64,000 nt of DNA from JALNYB01 sp963676235 (GTDB lineage Archaea > Thermoplasmatota > Thermoplasmata > Methanomassiliicoccales > Methanomethylophilaceae). Of this stretch, positions 9,751 through 19,338 are shown piece after piece. The notes below the pieces were generated by a model. That model searched no databases. It saw nothing but the letters and a program-made list of their open reading frames with translations, and was not told the origin of the DNA. The position numbers and the translations under genes were made by a program. Each line of letters begins with the position of its first letter. Position 1 is the stretch's first letter. The stretch lies in the NCBI GenBank assembly GCA_963676235.1, contig OY781044.1, positions 186,001 to 250,000 on the forward strand. Direction: 5' to 3'.

Positions 9751-10917
9751 ATGACGACCTCTGAAGACGCGGAAAAGATCGATGATGCAGATCAAACTTA
9801 TCTGGAGGATAGAAGATCGTACATAAGAACCATTTACAACGCATCAACAGAGAAGAAGAAGACTTTCATAATCATAATGACAGTTGTTCTACTGGTAGCA
9901 ATAGTGATCTCTCTGAGTCTCGGATCGGTGATGATCCCTATTCTTGATATCCTTGCATGTCTTTTCAATCAGATAATTCCCAATTCGTTCACTCTATCGA
10001 AATCCTACTTCTCAAACATAATAATAAACGGCCGTGAACCGCGCATTCTCCTTTGCATCCTCACCGGTGTCGCACTCGGTGCATCCGGTACAGTCATGCA
10101 GAGTCTTCTCAGAAACCCGTTGGTGAGCCCTTTCACATTGGGGGTCTCATCCGCTGCAGCATTCGGTGCAGCAATGGCGATAGCGTTCGGCGCCACCATA
10201 TTCGGATCTGCATACTACGGCATCGTAGAGATAATAGGCATCTCATTCTCAGCGAAAACTTTAATCACGATACTGTTCGCATTCATATTCGGAACACTCA
10301 GCATGGTCCTGGTTCTGATAATCTCGAAGAATAATATAGCGTCACAATCTGTATTGGTGCTCTCTGGAGTCGTTGTAGGGTATCTTTTCCAAGCCGGAGT
10401 ATCATTTGCAAAATACATTTCGGATGACGCCGCCCTTCGCGAGATAGTGAATTGGCTTATGGGGGGGATGTGGGGAGCAACATGGAGCAGTATAGTGTTC
10501 ATTGTTCCGATTGTCTTGGTAGGATTCATCCTATTAGAACGCCGGGCGGTCGATATGAATACCATGTCGGGCGGTGATGATGTCGCGAAGAGTCTGGGAA
10601 TCGACGTCCACAAGATCCGTAGAAATCTTCTGATCGTATGCACTCTGATAACCTCCGCATGTCTTGCATTCACAGGAGTCATCGGTTTCATCGGTCTTAT
10701 GGCCCCTCATATCTGCAGGATACTCATAGGTAACGATAACAGGTATCTCATCCCTGCATCTGCATTGATGGGGGCCATAATTCTTCTGATATCTGATACG
10801 ATAGCCAGGATAGTGATGAGCCCTCAGGAACTTCCAGTCGGTATTCTTCTGTATCTGGTAGGAGGCGTGTTCTTTATTTGGCTGGTATCAAGAAAGAACG
10901 GGAGGTATCTGGCATGA
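9751..10917 (+). CDS. BtuC/FecCD-type ABC permease, system 1
   Basis: 388-residue polytopic permease. It has the FecCD signatures GREPRILLCILTGVALGASG, MQSLLRNPLVSPFTLGVSS, GVIGFIGLMAPHICRILIG and SPQELPVGI, in the usual order. The charged N-terminal tail of about 45 residues is longer than in typical BtuC. It overlaps btuD1 by 4 nt (ATGA), so the two are co-translated. It should form a dimeric channel with the ATPase and accept ligand from the binding protein at 8613. Confidence 0.88.
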   Translation: MTTSEDAEKIDDADQTYLEDRRSYIRTIYNASTEKKKTFIIIMTVVLLVAIVISLSLGSVMIPILDILACLFNQIIPNSFTLSKSYFSNIIINGREPRILLCILTGVALGASGTVMQSLLRNPLVSPFTLGVSSAAAFGAAMAIAFGATIFGSAYYGIVEIIGISFSAKTLITILFAFIFGTLSMVLVLIISKNNIASQSVLVLSGVVVGYLFQAGVSFAKYISDDAALREIVNWLMGGMWGATWSSIVFIVPIVLVGFILLERRAVDMNTMSGGDDVAKSLGIDVHKIRRNLLIVCTLITSACLAFTGVIGFIGLMAPHICRILIGNDNRYLIPASALMGAIILLISDTIARIVMSPQELPVGILLYLVGGVFFIWLVSRKNGRYLA

Positions 10918-11681
10918 AACTCTCTGTGGAATCTCTTTTTCAAGGATATGACGGCAAAACCGTTATAGAAGACATAGATTTTCAAGCTGATACAGGCAAT
11001 ATCCTATCGATATTAGGTCCTAATGGATCTGGCAAATCTACGCTTATAAAAACACTGTGTAATCTTCATGACCCGATGAAAGGACAAGTGAATATCGATG
11101 ACCATAATATCAAAGATTACACCAGAGAAGAACTTTCCAAGATCCTGGGTTATGTTCCTCAATATTACAATTACACTCAATTCACATCAGTATTGGATAC
11201 TGTATTGATGGGCAGAAGACCATACATTAATTGGGATTATACAGAAAAAGACCTAGATATAGCCGAACAAGCCATGATGAGGATGAATATCGTTGACCTT
11301 GCCCCAAAATACATAAATGAGATCTCCGGAGGTCAACTTCAAAGAGTATTTATTGCGAGAACCCTGTGCCAGCATCCGAATTTCTACATATTCGATGAAC
11401 CCACGAGTTCTTTGGATCTCAGACATCAGATCGAGACCATGAAGATCATGCGCGAGATCGTTCACAAAGAGAACAGCGGAATGATAATTGCACTGCACGA
11501 TCTTAATCTGGCACTTAGATATTCTGATAAAATTCTCATGCTCAGTGGAAAGAAGATATACAGTTACGGTACACCCAAAGAAACGATCACGCCCGAAGCA
11601 ATAAAGGATGTGTACGGTGTGGAAGCGGAGATAATCGAGAATGAAAGAGGACCGTTTGTTCTGTCCTATGATTCTTGCTGA
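10914..11681 (+). CDS. BtuD/FepC-type ABC ATPase, system 1
   Basis: 255-residue ATPase with Walker A LGPNGSGKST, the signature SGGQLQRV, Walker B FYIFDEP and the H-loop histidine in ALHDLN. The ATG at 10914 is chosen over one 36 nt upstream because GGAGGT lies 7 nt before it and it overlaps the btuC1 stop. Its classic SGGQ signature differs from the SSGE found in systems 2 and 3, marking system 1 as a separate lineage. Confidence 0.88.
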   Translation: MKLSVESLFQGYDGKTVIEDIDFQADTGNILSILGPNGSGKSTLIKTLCNLHDPMKGQVNIDDHNIKDYTREELSKILGYVPQYYNYTQFTSVLDTVLMGRRPYINWDYTEKDLDIAEQAMMRMNIVDLAPKYINEISGGQLQRVFIARTLCQHPNFYIFDEPTSSLDLRHQIETMKIMREIVHKENSGMIIALHDLNLALRYSDKILMLSGKKIYSYGTPKETITPEAIKDVYGVEAEIIENERGPFVLSYDSC

Positions 11682-11682
11682 T

Positions 11683-11734
11683 AGAAGATAAATAATTTAT
11701 AGACAACATATAGAAAATAAAAGAGGGAACAAAA
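11683..11734 (+). promoter_or_regulatory. possible internal promoter before cbiF
   Basis: The 53-bp gap after btuD1 contains an AT-rich TATA-like stretch (ATAATTTATAG, about 11690-11700) and a GAGGG ribosome-binding motif before the cbiF ATG. No TTGGA-N7-TCCAA site is present, unlike most transport operons here. cbiF expression may therefore be independent or depend on read-through. Confidence 0.4.
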
Positions 11735-12493
11735 ATGATTTCATTCATAGGCGCAGGACCGGGAGACCCCGAACTTCTTACCATCAAAGGTAAAAAATTG
11801 ATAGATGCAGCAGATGTAATCGTATATGCTGGCTCTTTAGTTAATCCGAAGGTCCTATGCAATGCTAAACCTTCTGCGAAGATATACAACAGTGCATTGA
11901 TGAATCTCGATGAGGTCATCGATGTAATGGTTGACGCAGAAAAAAGAGGATTGAAGGTCGCCCGCGTGCACACCGGAGACCCTGCGATATACGGAGCGCA
12001 TAGAGAGCAAATGGACAGATTAGAAGCCCTCGGCATAGACTTCGAGGTCATTCCTGGTGTAAGCTCTGCGTTTGCATCTGCTGCTGTCCTGAAAAAAGAA
12101 TTCACTCTACCAAACGTGAGTCAGACTGTGATTCTCACAAGGATGGAGGGGCGCACCCCCATGCCACCGAAAGAGAAACTCCTCGATCTTGCTAGGCATA
12201 ACGCCACAATGGTCATCTTCCTGAGCATAGGGTTCATCGATGAATTATCAAAAACACTCATCGAAGGCGGATACAAACCTGAGACACCAGTAGCTGTCGT
12301 ATACAAAGCATCTTGGCCGGATCAGAAGATTGTCATCGGCGATCTTACAAATATTGCAGAGAAAGTGAAAGAAGCTAAGATCGAGAAAACCGCGTTGACA
12401 CTCGTCGGAGATTTCCTCGGAAACGAATACGATCTCTCGAAACTCTATGACAAGAAATTCACCACCGAATTCCGCAAGGGAACGGAGGACTGA
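11735..12493 (+). CDS. cbiF: cobalt-precorrin-4 C11-methyltransferase
   Basis: 252-residue member of the SAM-dependent tetrapyrrole methyltransferase family. CbiF/CobM-type features are the N-terminal FIGAGPGDPELLTIKG, VIYAGSLVNP and ARVHTGDPAIYGA, then VIPGVSSAFASAA. It methylates C-11 of cobalt-precorrin-4 in the anaerobic corrin pathway. It is first of three adjacent precorrin methyltransferase genes; only 2 nt separate it from cbiH. Length is normal and all motifs are intact. Confidence 0.92.
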   Translation: MISFIGAGPGDPELLTIKGKKLIDAADVIVYAGSLVNPKVLCNAKPSAKIYNSALMNLDEVIDVMVDAEKRGLKVARVHTGDPAIYGAHREQMDRLEALGIDFEVIPGVSSAFASAAVLKKEFTLPNVSQTVILTRMEGRTPMPPKEKLLDLARHNATMVIFLSIGFIDELSKTLIEGGYKPETPVAVVYKASWPDQKIVIGDLTNIAEKVKEAKIEKTALTLVGDFLGNEYDLSKLYDKKFTTEFRKGTED

Positions 12494-12495
12494 GG

Positions 12496-13254
12496 ATGTC
12501 TAAGGGAAAACTGTATGTCGTGGGCTTCGGACCCGGCAGTCTGGAACATATGACCATCAAAGCAGAAAGAGTCATCAGAGAAGCCGATGTCATCACAGGA
12601 TACACGACATACGTGAAAATGATCGAAGGCTTCTTCCCTTCTGACAAAAGATACATCTCAACAGGAATGATGAGGGAAGTAGAACGCTGTAAGATGGCAG
12701 TTGAAGAAGCAATGAAAGGTCAGACGGTAGCAATGATCAGTAGCGGTGATTCCGGCATATACGGAATGGCCGGCATCATCTACCAGGTGGCAGATGAACT
12801 TGATGCGGATATCGATATTGATGTAATACCTGGAATGACCGCAGCAAGTACTGCCGCATCTGTTCTCGGAGCACCTCTCATGCATGACCTTGCGATCATC
12901 AGCCTCAGCGACCTCATGACACCTTTGGACCTTATCATGAAAAGAGTGGACCTCGCAGGACAGGGAGACTTCGTCATTGCGTTGTACAATCCTAAAAGCA
13001 AGACAAGAACCGACTATCTGGCACATGCAACTGACATTCTCTTGAAATATCACTCCCCCAATACTCCCGTGGGTATAGTAAAGGATGCAGGTAGAGAAGG
13101 AGAAAAGAAGAATATCACCACGCTCGGAAAGCTCAAAGATGCAGATGTCGACATGTTCTGTGTTGTGATCATAGGAAACACCAAGACATATGTGAAAAAT
13201 GGAAAGATGATCACGCCGCGCGGATATGATATGAGCAGGATCTCTGGGGAATGA
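12496..13254 (+). CDS. cbiH: precorrin-3B C17-methyltransferase
   Basis: 252-residue methyltransferase of the CbiH/CobJ subgroup. It carries VVGFGPGSLEHMTIKAE, GYTTYVKMI, SSGDSGIYGMAG and DIDVIPGMTAA, with ALYNPKSKTR typical of CbiH. The enzyme methylates C-17 and drives ring contraction in the anaerobic pathway. It sits between cbiF and cbiL with short spacers. It lacks the C-terminal extension found in some fused CbiH proteins. Confidence 0.92.
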   Translation: MSKGKLYVVGFGPGSLEHMTIKAERVIREADVITGYTTYVKMIEGFFPSDKRYISTGMMREVERCKMAVEEAMKGQTVAMISSGDSGIYGMAGIIYQVADELDADIDIDVIPGMTAASTAASVLGAPLMHDLAIISLSDLMTPLDLIMKRVDLAGQGDFVIALYNPKSKTRTDYLAHATDILLKYHSPNTPVGIVKDAGREGEKKNITTLGKLKDADVDMFCVVIIGNTKTYVKNGKMITPRGYDMSRISGE

Positions 13255-13258
13255 TATC

Positions 13259-13960
13259 ATGAATGGAATCCTCTACGGAGTCGGCATAGGTCCCGGAGAC
13301 CCCGAACTTGTAACCCTTAAAGCGAAGAAGACAATCGAGAATTGCGAAGTGCTCGTCGCTCCGATAAAGAAAATCGGAGAGAAGAGCACAGCATTCGAGA
13401 TCATCAAACCTGTAGTGAACATTGAAGGAAAGAAGATCCTCGAGGTCGTCTTCACGATGTCCGGTGATGATTCCGAATACATGGCCTGCGGAAAGGTCGC
13501 CGGAGATGTAATCGCTGAAGAACTGAAACATGGAAAGAATGTTGCGATGATCACGCTTGGAGATGTCTCCATCTATAGTACATTCATGTATCTTCAAAGA
13601 TACATCCGCAGCATCGGTTTCAAGACCGAGATAATCCCGGGAATACCTTCATTCTGCAGCGGAGCCGCTTTGGCAGGACTTCCTCTTACACTGGGTAACG
13701 AAGGACTTGCGATTGTTCCCGCAAACAAGAATGAACCTCTTGTCGATGAAGCATTGGACAAATTCGATAACATGGTCTTCATGAAGGTCGGCAACAGTGT
13801 TAAGAATATCTCCGATAAGATGGCAGAGAGAGGCATCGATCAGAACTGTGCCACGATCATAAGCAATGTGGGCATGAAGGATCAATACATCGGACCTATA
13901 GACCTTTCCAGAGATTATGGTTACTTCACAACCATGATCGTTAAGAAACATATGAAGTGA
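13259..13960 (+). CDS. cbiL: cobalt-precorrin-2 C20-methyltransferase
   Basis: 233-residue CbiL/CobI-type methyltransferase. It shows GVGIGPGDPELVTLKAKK, VAPIKK, TLGDVSIYSTFMYL and EIIPGIPSFCSGAA. It methylates C-20 of cobalt-factor II, the step before CbiH and CbiF. Gene order F-H-L differs from reaction order L-H-F. The other early anaerobic genes (cbiD, E, G, T, J, A, P) are not in the window, and cbiC is only a remnant here. Confidence 0.92.
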   Translation: MNGILYGVGIGPGDPELVTLKAKKTIENCEVLVAPIKKIGEKSTAFEIIKPVVNIEGKKILEVVFTMSGDDSEYMACGKVAGDVIAEELKHGKNVAMITLGDVSIYSTFMYLQRYIRSIGFKTEIIPGIPSFCSGAALAGLPLTLGNEGLAIVPANKNEPLVDEALDKFDNMVFMKVGNSVKNISDKMAERGIDQNCATIISNVGMKDQYIGPIDLSRDYGYFTTMIVKKHMK

Positions 13961-13966
13961 TATCTT

Positions 13967-14770
13967 TTGAAAACTCTGAGGTTGGCTCTGGTCAGTATGC
14001 AGTCGTCTGTAGGGGATACAGATGGGAATCTGAAAAAAATGATGACGTTCATCGAACAGGCCACCGAAGAGAAAACAGATATCATATGTTTCCCGGAAAT
14101 GTCTCTCACTGGATATTCATCGGAATATGATCCTGAGGACATCCTTTCTGATGATGACCCACGCATCACGTTGATAAAAAGTATCTCTTCGACTAAGAAC
14201 ATCGATATCATATTCGGATTCATGGAGAAGAATGATGCAAATATGCCCTATCTGACACAGTTGACCGTATGTCCTGACGGAACCTCCATGAAATATCGTA
14301 AAACACACTTGGGAACAAGAGAGGACGGACATTTCACAGAAGGGGATTCCATAGCTGTCCTCGAAACAGAAAAAACTGTCATCGGTATCGCATTATGCTG
14401 GGAAGCACATGTTCCAGACATATTCACAGTTCTCAGGAAGAATGGTGCAGAATTGATACTGATACCTCACGCATCTAATCTCGGAGGCATAAGAAGGAAA
14501 GAAACATGGCTGAGATATCTTCCTGCCAGAGCTTGGGATAACGATGTGTACATTGCCGCATGCAATGCAATAGGGAATAATGGAAGAGGATCGAAATTCG
14601 GAGGCGGATCTATTATCCTTAACAGAAAAGGTATTACTGTCTTCGAAAATTTTAATGAAATTGAATCTATGGATATCGTAGAATTAGACGGGTTCGATCA
14701 TGACGACGGACTGCCTAGCAACATGCGCAATATAAAATTTTTCCAGAGAAGACGTCCTGAATTATATTGA
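13967..14770 (+). CDS. nitrilase-superfamily carbon-nitrogen hydrolase
   Basis: 267-residue protein with the Glu-Lys-Cys triad of the nitrilase superfamily in context: Glu in FPEMSLTGY, Lys in YRKTHLG, Cys in IALCWEAHVPD. The start is TTG at 13967, 6 nt after cbiL; no in-frame ATG fits the conserved N-terminus LALVSMQSSVGD. Members hydrolyse amides, ureido groups or nitriles. Being last in a cbiF-H-L operon suggests an amide on a corrinoid or on a metabolite of its assembly. That is guilt by association, and a general omega-amidase-like role is equally possible. Confidence 0.8.
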   Translation: MKTLRLALVSMQSSVGDTDGNLKKMMTFIEQATEEKTDIICFPEMSLTGYSSEYDPEDILSDDDPRITLIKSISSTKNIDIIFGFMEKNDANMPYLTQLTVCPDGTSMKYRKTHLGTREDGHFTEGDSIAVLETEKTVIGIALCWEAHVPDIFTVLRKNGAELILIPHASNLGGIRRKETWLRYLPARAWDNDVYIAACNAIGNNGRGSKFGGGSIILNRKGITVFENFNEIESMDIVELDGFDHDDGLPSNMRNIKFFQRRRPELY

Positions 14771-14905
14771 TATGAACATCTTTAAGTTTGATAGTATCAG
14801 ATTTATTTCCTGACTTTAACAATGTGTCTAAGTCGGGAATCTCCATAAATATGTATCAATGTGAAACAACACTGGAAGTTAGGTTTATATCAACGTACAA
14901 GATTA

Positions 14906-14922
14906 TTGGATATATACTCCAA
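14906..14922. promoter_or_regulatory. 17-bp operator upstream of isochorismatase-cobN1
   Basis: TTGGATATATACTCCAA, perfect arms. A TATA-like TTTATATC lies at about 14884-14891, which predicts transcription start near 14912, inside this site. The ATG follows at 14935 after an AGAGG motif. The geometry suits a repressor that blocks initiation. Confidence 0.75.
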
Positions 14923-14934
14923 TAGAGGTTTTAC

Positions 14935-15474
14935 ATGAAAAATACAATTCCAGAAATAAAAAATATGGCACTTGTCGTCGTAGACGTTCAAAACAAATTC
15001 TTAGACAAAACATCAGATCTTACGAAGGCGATCTATGATCATATGGACATAATGAATGAAACGATAGAAGTTTTCAGAAAATATTCACGCCCTGTGATAT
15101 TTGTTTATTACGACGGGGAAACACACAGCATCACATATGATGGCCCTGATAAAGAAGGCTTGATAAAAGGAATATCAAAAAAAGATACAGACTTAGAGGT
15201 CCATAAACAATTCATGAACTCCTTCAGAGAGACAAATCTGGAAAAAGTCATAAAAGACCATAACTGCAACAGTATTGCAATCATTGGAATAGTATCTCAA
15301 TATTGTGTTTTATCTACATATTTCGGTGCTTTTGACAAAGATCTGATACCATATATGATTCATGGCGGTTCTGCAGCCACAGATGAGAACACAGCCAAAG
15401 CTGTGGAACAAGTTTGCAAAACTCTTACTACCAAAGAACTAGAAATAGAACTGCATAAAGCAATGCGCTCATAA
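14935..15474 (+). CDS. isochorismatase-family cysteine hydrolase 1
   Basis: 179-residue protein of the cysteine-hydrolase fold. The Asp in VVVDVQNKF, Lys in VHKQFMNSF and Cys in IVSQYCVLST form the expected Asp-Lys-Cys set. The family includes isochorismatases, nicotinamidases and other amidases or ester hydrolases, so the substrate is not assignable. It is 12 nt upstream of cobN1 under one operator. A paralogue (21439-22026) heads the CbiZ-like genes, tying this family to the tetrapyrrole island. Amide hydrolysis on corrin side chains or a siderophore/chelator precursor are possible roles. Confidence 0.8.
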   Translation: MKNTIPEIKNMALVVVDVQNKFLDKTSDLTKAIYDHMDIMNETIEVFRKYSRPVIFVYYDGETHSITYDGPDKEGLIKGISKKDTDLEVHKQFMNSFRETNLEKVIKDHNCNSIAIIGIVSQYCVLSTYFGAFDKDLIPYMIHGGSAATDENTAKAVEQVCKTLTTKELEIELHKAMRS

Positions 15475-15486
15475 CTGGAGATTCTC

Positions 15487-18400
15487 ATGTTGAACAGATA
15501 TAGTAATAATCGGTCTGAATGTGAAAAAAAGTTGAAAATAATCAACATCTCAGCAGGATGCATGGATGCAGATATCTTAGGTGATGCTTGCCTAATGCTG
15601 AAGAATATAGATGTGGATCTGAGTTTAATCAGTGTCAATTCCGAAGGATTGGACGCTAATGAAGAACAGTTCATGGAGATACTAACCGAGGCAAGACACG
15701 CAAACATAGTTTTCTTCAAAATACACAGCGACCCATCATATTTTAAAAAATATGACAGACTGAAAGAAGTCACAGATCGTACAGGCATTAGTGTGTTCAT
15801 CGACTGCAGTTCACCTGAGGTGATGAAAGAAACTAGATATCTCTTCAATTTCCCAGATAAAGAATACAATATTGTTAGGGCATTCATAGAACTAGGTGGA
15901 AATGAGAACAATAAGAACCTACTCATTTGGGCATGCAAAAATGTAACAAAAATTGATATCGATGTGCCTTCACCATCAAAACCGAAAGCTGAGGGCTTAT
16001 ATCATCCGAGAATGCCTAAAGAAATTGAAGAACAGAAATACTTGGATGATCTGAATTCCAGTAAACCAACCGTTGGAATAATGTTCCCTCAAGCATACTG
16101 GATCAAAGGTAACCTCGAGCCCATAAACGAACTTATCAAAATAACTGAAGATATGGGCGCCAATACCATACCTGTATTCTTTATAACTTCCCCCAGTGAA
16201 ATAACTAACTCGATCGGTATCACTGGAACCATAGAAAAATACCTCATGAATGGAAGTGTTCCGCGTGTTGATTCTGTGATCATGGCAATGGGCTTCTCCC
16301 AGGTATCACTATCTGATCCTGGAAACGGCAAATACTATGAAAAAATCCATAATTTTTTCGCAGACCTTAACGTTGCGGTGCTTCAAGCCAATGGAATACA
16401 TAGAAGTCGTGATAACTGGAAAGAGGACACCGTCGGAATGGGCCCTGCAGAGCTTGTCACAGGTGTGGTATCTCCTGAATTCGACGGACAAATCATCACC
16501 GTACCACTGACCTTCATGGAAAGAGATGAAACTGGAAATTACAAATACAGATCAGTGCCAGATAGAGTCTACAGAATCGCATCACTGGCTATAGAATGGG
16601 CCATATTGAGGCGCACGCCCATAAATGAAAGAAAAATCGCAATAATGCTGAATATGTACCCCCCAAGTAATGATAGATTAGGAGGTGCAGGTGGCCTTGA
16701 TACATTCCAAAGCATAAAAGACGTTCTGATCAAGATGAAAAAACTCGGTTATACCATTGATCATTTACCTAACGACGGAAAGGAAATCCTCGATGAAATG
16801 CTCGCTGGACTTACCAACGATCTCGAATGGATACCTGAGGATGAGATACCAAAACGTGCGTATGATATGACATCTCTTGAGAAGTATATGGAATGGTTCA
16901 ACAGCATTCCAACTACCCCTAGAAAGGCGATGTGTCATAATTGGGGTGAACCGCCCGGAGAGATTACGACATACTGTAACAAATTCATCGTACCAGGAAT
17001 AAGAAATGGAAATGTATTCATCGGTATTCAACCGAACAGAGGTCATCATGCCCATGCTGAACAGCTATATCACAGTACAGATGTTGTGATGCCACATCAA
17101 TATCTTGCATATTACAAGTGGATAAAATATGATTTTCACGCAAACGTCCTAATACACATGGGAACCCATGGAACGCTAGAATGGCTTCCAGGAAAGGGAA
17201 ATGGCCTCTCAGAGAACTGTTATCCCGATGTTATATTGGATACCATGCCTAATGTCTATCCATATATAATCGACGATCCGGGAGAAGGTATAGAAGCTAA
17301 AAGAAGAACAAATTCTGTAATAATTGAGTATATGGTAGCTGCCATGACACGCGCCGAAAACTATGATGACCTTATGGATCTGGATTCGTGTCTACAACTA
17401 TATCTTAATTCTGAAACAACACATCAAGATGAGAAATCGAAATCTACTGCAGAGAAAATATATGACATAGTATCCAAATTATCAATGTTCAAAGAACTTG
17501 GATTGAAAGACGATGCTACAATTGAAGATGTTACAGAAAAAGCAGAATTGATTTATGACTATATCTCAGAAATGAAAGACGCATTGATCAAGGACGGCTT
17601 ACACATATTAGGACACATCCCTGAAGGAAACAGGATGCAGGAGATGATATATTCTCTATCGCGTCTGAGAAATGGAAATATACCATCTTTAAGAGGATCG
17701 ATTGCGGAGGCAATGGGTTTTGATCTGGATCTGCTATTGAATGATCCTTCTGCAATAAATGAAAGAACTGGCAATCTAAACGGAACTATTATAGATAATA
17801 TAGATTCCAAAATGCAGGATATATTGACTAAAATGTTAGATTTAGGATTTGATAAGAATGTCTGTCCTGAGGCTGTTACCACGATTTTAGGAAAAACCTC
17901 TGAAAAAATCAACACCGTTATTGAATACATATTGGAAACTCTATATCCAAATGTCCTAAGAATCGAAGATGAGATCAACTATCTACTTCTTGGGACAGAT
18001 GGCAGATTCGTACTTCCTGGACCTTCTGGATCCCCAACAAGGGGAAATGCGCATCTACTTCCAACTGGAAGGAATTTTTACTCTATTGATCCTGATTCTA
18101 TACCAAATGAAGTCTGCTGGAAGATCGGTAAGAAAATGGCAGATGACATGATAGAACGTCACGTCAAAGATGAAGGGTCATATCCAGAAAATGTAGGTAT
18201 AATTGTTTGGGCAACAGATACTATGAAAACTGGAGGTGATGACATAGCATACATCCTGTCTTTGATGGGGCTCAAACCCAAATGGGGATCCATGGGTGGA
18301 AAAGTAGTAGGCTTAGAGGTAATTCCACTATCTGAATTAGGAAGACCCAGAATAGATGTCACACTTAGGATTAGCGGGATGTTCAGAGACTCTTTCCCTA

Positions 18401-19281
18401 ATCTTGTATATCTTATCGATGACGGTGTGGAGATGATATCTAAACTTGAAGAATCCGATGAGAACAATTTCATAAAAAAACACCTGGAAACAGATATCAA
18501 AAAATATATCGCTGACGGACTATCCAAAGAAGATGCTGAATTGAGATCCATGATACGCATATTCGGAGACCCACCAGGAGAACACGGTGCCGGTGTTGAT
18601 GTCCTAATAGAATCATCAAAATGGAACACCATAGATGACCTTGCAGAAACCTATACAACATGGGGTGCTCATGCATACGGAAGAAAATGGAAGGGCGAGA
18701 AGGTACCTGAACAATTCAAAACTAAAATGGCTTCCCTAGACGTTACTGTGAAGAATCATAACGACCGCGAATTCGATCTTCTTGATATCGATGATGATTA
18801 TTCTATATTGGGTGGAATGAATGCCGCGGTTAGAGTATACGGCAACCATAAACCATATTCGGTCATGGGCGATAGTTCTGATCCGGACCGTCTTAAAACA
18901 AGAACTTTGGAAGAAGAGACCGCGTATGTCATGAGAAGCAGGGTCCTTAATCCAAAATGGCTTGAGGGGCTTAAACCCCATGGATTCCGCGGAGCCATGG
19001 AGCTATCCAAACTTACAGAATATGTACTGGGGTGGGATGCAACCTCTGATAACATAGAGCCGTGGATGTACCAATCAATAACTGATAAATTCATTCTTGA
19101 TAAAGAGACAAGAGACTGGATAGAAGATAGCAACCCATATGCATTGAAAGAGATGCTGGAAGACCTCCTCGAATCTATCGACAGAGAACTCTGGGACGCA
19201 CCGGATGACGTAAAAGAAAAACTTAAAGAACTTTATCTGGACTCGGAAGGAAAGCTAGAGGAAATCGGAAGTAAAAAATGA
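15487..19281 (+). CDS. cobN: CobN/BchH-family chelatase large subunit 1
   Basis: 1264-residue protein of the CobN/magnesium-chelatase H family. Landmarks are GTHGTLEWLPGKGNGLS near residues 558-574, YIIDDPGEG, GPSGSPTRGNAHLLPTG near 848, WATDTMKTGGDDIAY near 907, GDPPGEHGAGVD near 1027 and GGMNAAVRVYG near 1109. This subunit binds the tetrapyrrole and metal, while AAA+ subunits (here the ChlI/ChlD pair at 41705-44640) supply ATP hydrolysis. GGAG precedes the ATG. It is closest to cobN2 among the three copies. Cobalt insertion is the default expectation from CobN, but nickel or magnesium, or a non-corrin ring, cannot be excluded. Confidence 0.88.
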   Translation: MLNRYSNNRSECEKKLKIINISAGCMDADILGDACLMLKNIDVDLSLISVNSEGLDANEEQFMEILTEARHANIVFFKIHSDPSYFKKYDRLKEVTDRTGISVFIDCSSPEVMKETRYLFNFPDKEYNIVRAFIELGGNENNKNLLIWACKNVTKIDIDVPSPSKPKAEGLYHPRMPKEIEEQKYLDDLNSSKPTVGIMFPQAYWIKGNLEPINELIKITEDMGANTIPVFFITSPSEITNSIGITGTIEKYLMNGSVPRVDSVIMAMGFSQVSLSDPGNGKYYEKIHNFFADLNVAVLQANGIHRSRDNWKEDTVGMGPAELVTGVVSPEFDGQIITVPLTFMERDETGNYKYRSVPDRVYRIASLAIEWAILRRTPINERKIAIMLNMYPPSNDRLGGAGGLDTFQSIKDVLIKMKKLGYTIDHLPNDGKEILDEMLAGLTNDLEWIPEDEIPKRAYDMTSLEKYMEWFNSIPTTPRKAMCHNWGEPPGEITTYCNKFIVPGIRNGNVFIGIQPNRGHHAHAEQLYHSTDVVMPHQYLAYYKWIKYDFHANVLIHMGTHGTLEWLPGKGNGLSENCYPDVILDTMPNVYPYIIDDPGEGIEAKRRTNSVIIEYMVAAMTRAENYDDLMDLDSCLQLYLNSETTHQDEKSKSTAEKIYDIVSKLSMFKELGLKDDATIEDVTEKAELIYDYISEMKDALIKDGLHILGHIPEGNRMQEMIYSLSRLRNGNIPSLRGSIAEAMGFDLDLLLNDPSAINERTGNLNGTIIDNIDSKMQDILTKMLDLGFDKNVCPEAVTTILGKTSEKINTVIEYILETLYPNVLRIEDEINYLLLGTDGRFVLPGPSGSPTRGNAHLLPTGRNFYSIDPDSIPNEVCWKIGKKMADDMIERHVKDEGSYPENVGIIVWATDTMKTGGDDIAYILSLMGLKPKWGSMGGKVVGLEVIPLSELGRPRIDVTLRISGMFRDSFPNLVYLIDDGVEMISKLEESDENNFIKKHLETDIKKYIADGLSKEDAELRSMIRIFGDPPGEHGAGVDVLIESSKWNTIDDLAETYTTWGAHAYGRKWKGEKVPEQFKTKMASLDVTVKNHNDREFDLLDIDDDYSILGGMNAAVRVYGNHKPYSVMGDSSDPDRLKTRTLEEETAYVMRSRVLNPKWLEGLKPHGFRGAMELSKLTEYVLGWDATSDNIEPWMYQSITDKFILDKETRDWIEDSNPYALKEMLEDLLESIDRELWDAPDDVKEKLKELYLDSEGKLEEIGSKK

Positions 19282-19305
19282 TTTAAGATTACCAACTATT
19301 TACCT

Positions 19306-19338
19306 GATCCGCCAATAAACCATCGTATTGAGCGGATC
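19306..19338. terminator. hairpin between convergent cobN1 and CbiZ-like gene a
   Basis: GATCCGC-CAATA pairs with TATTG-A-GCGGATC around an 8-nt loop: a 12-bp stem with one bulged A. It spans the convergent gap and touches the stop codon of the leftward gene. It lacks a clear T-run, so it may work as an mRNA 3' stabiliser or a barrier to convergent transcripts. Confidence 0.5.
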
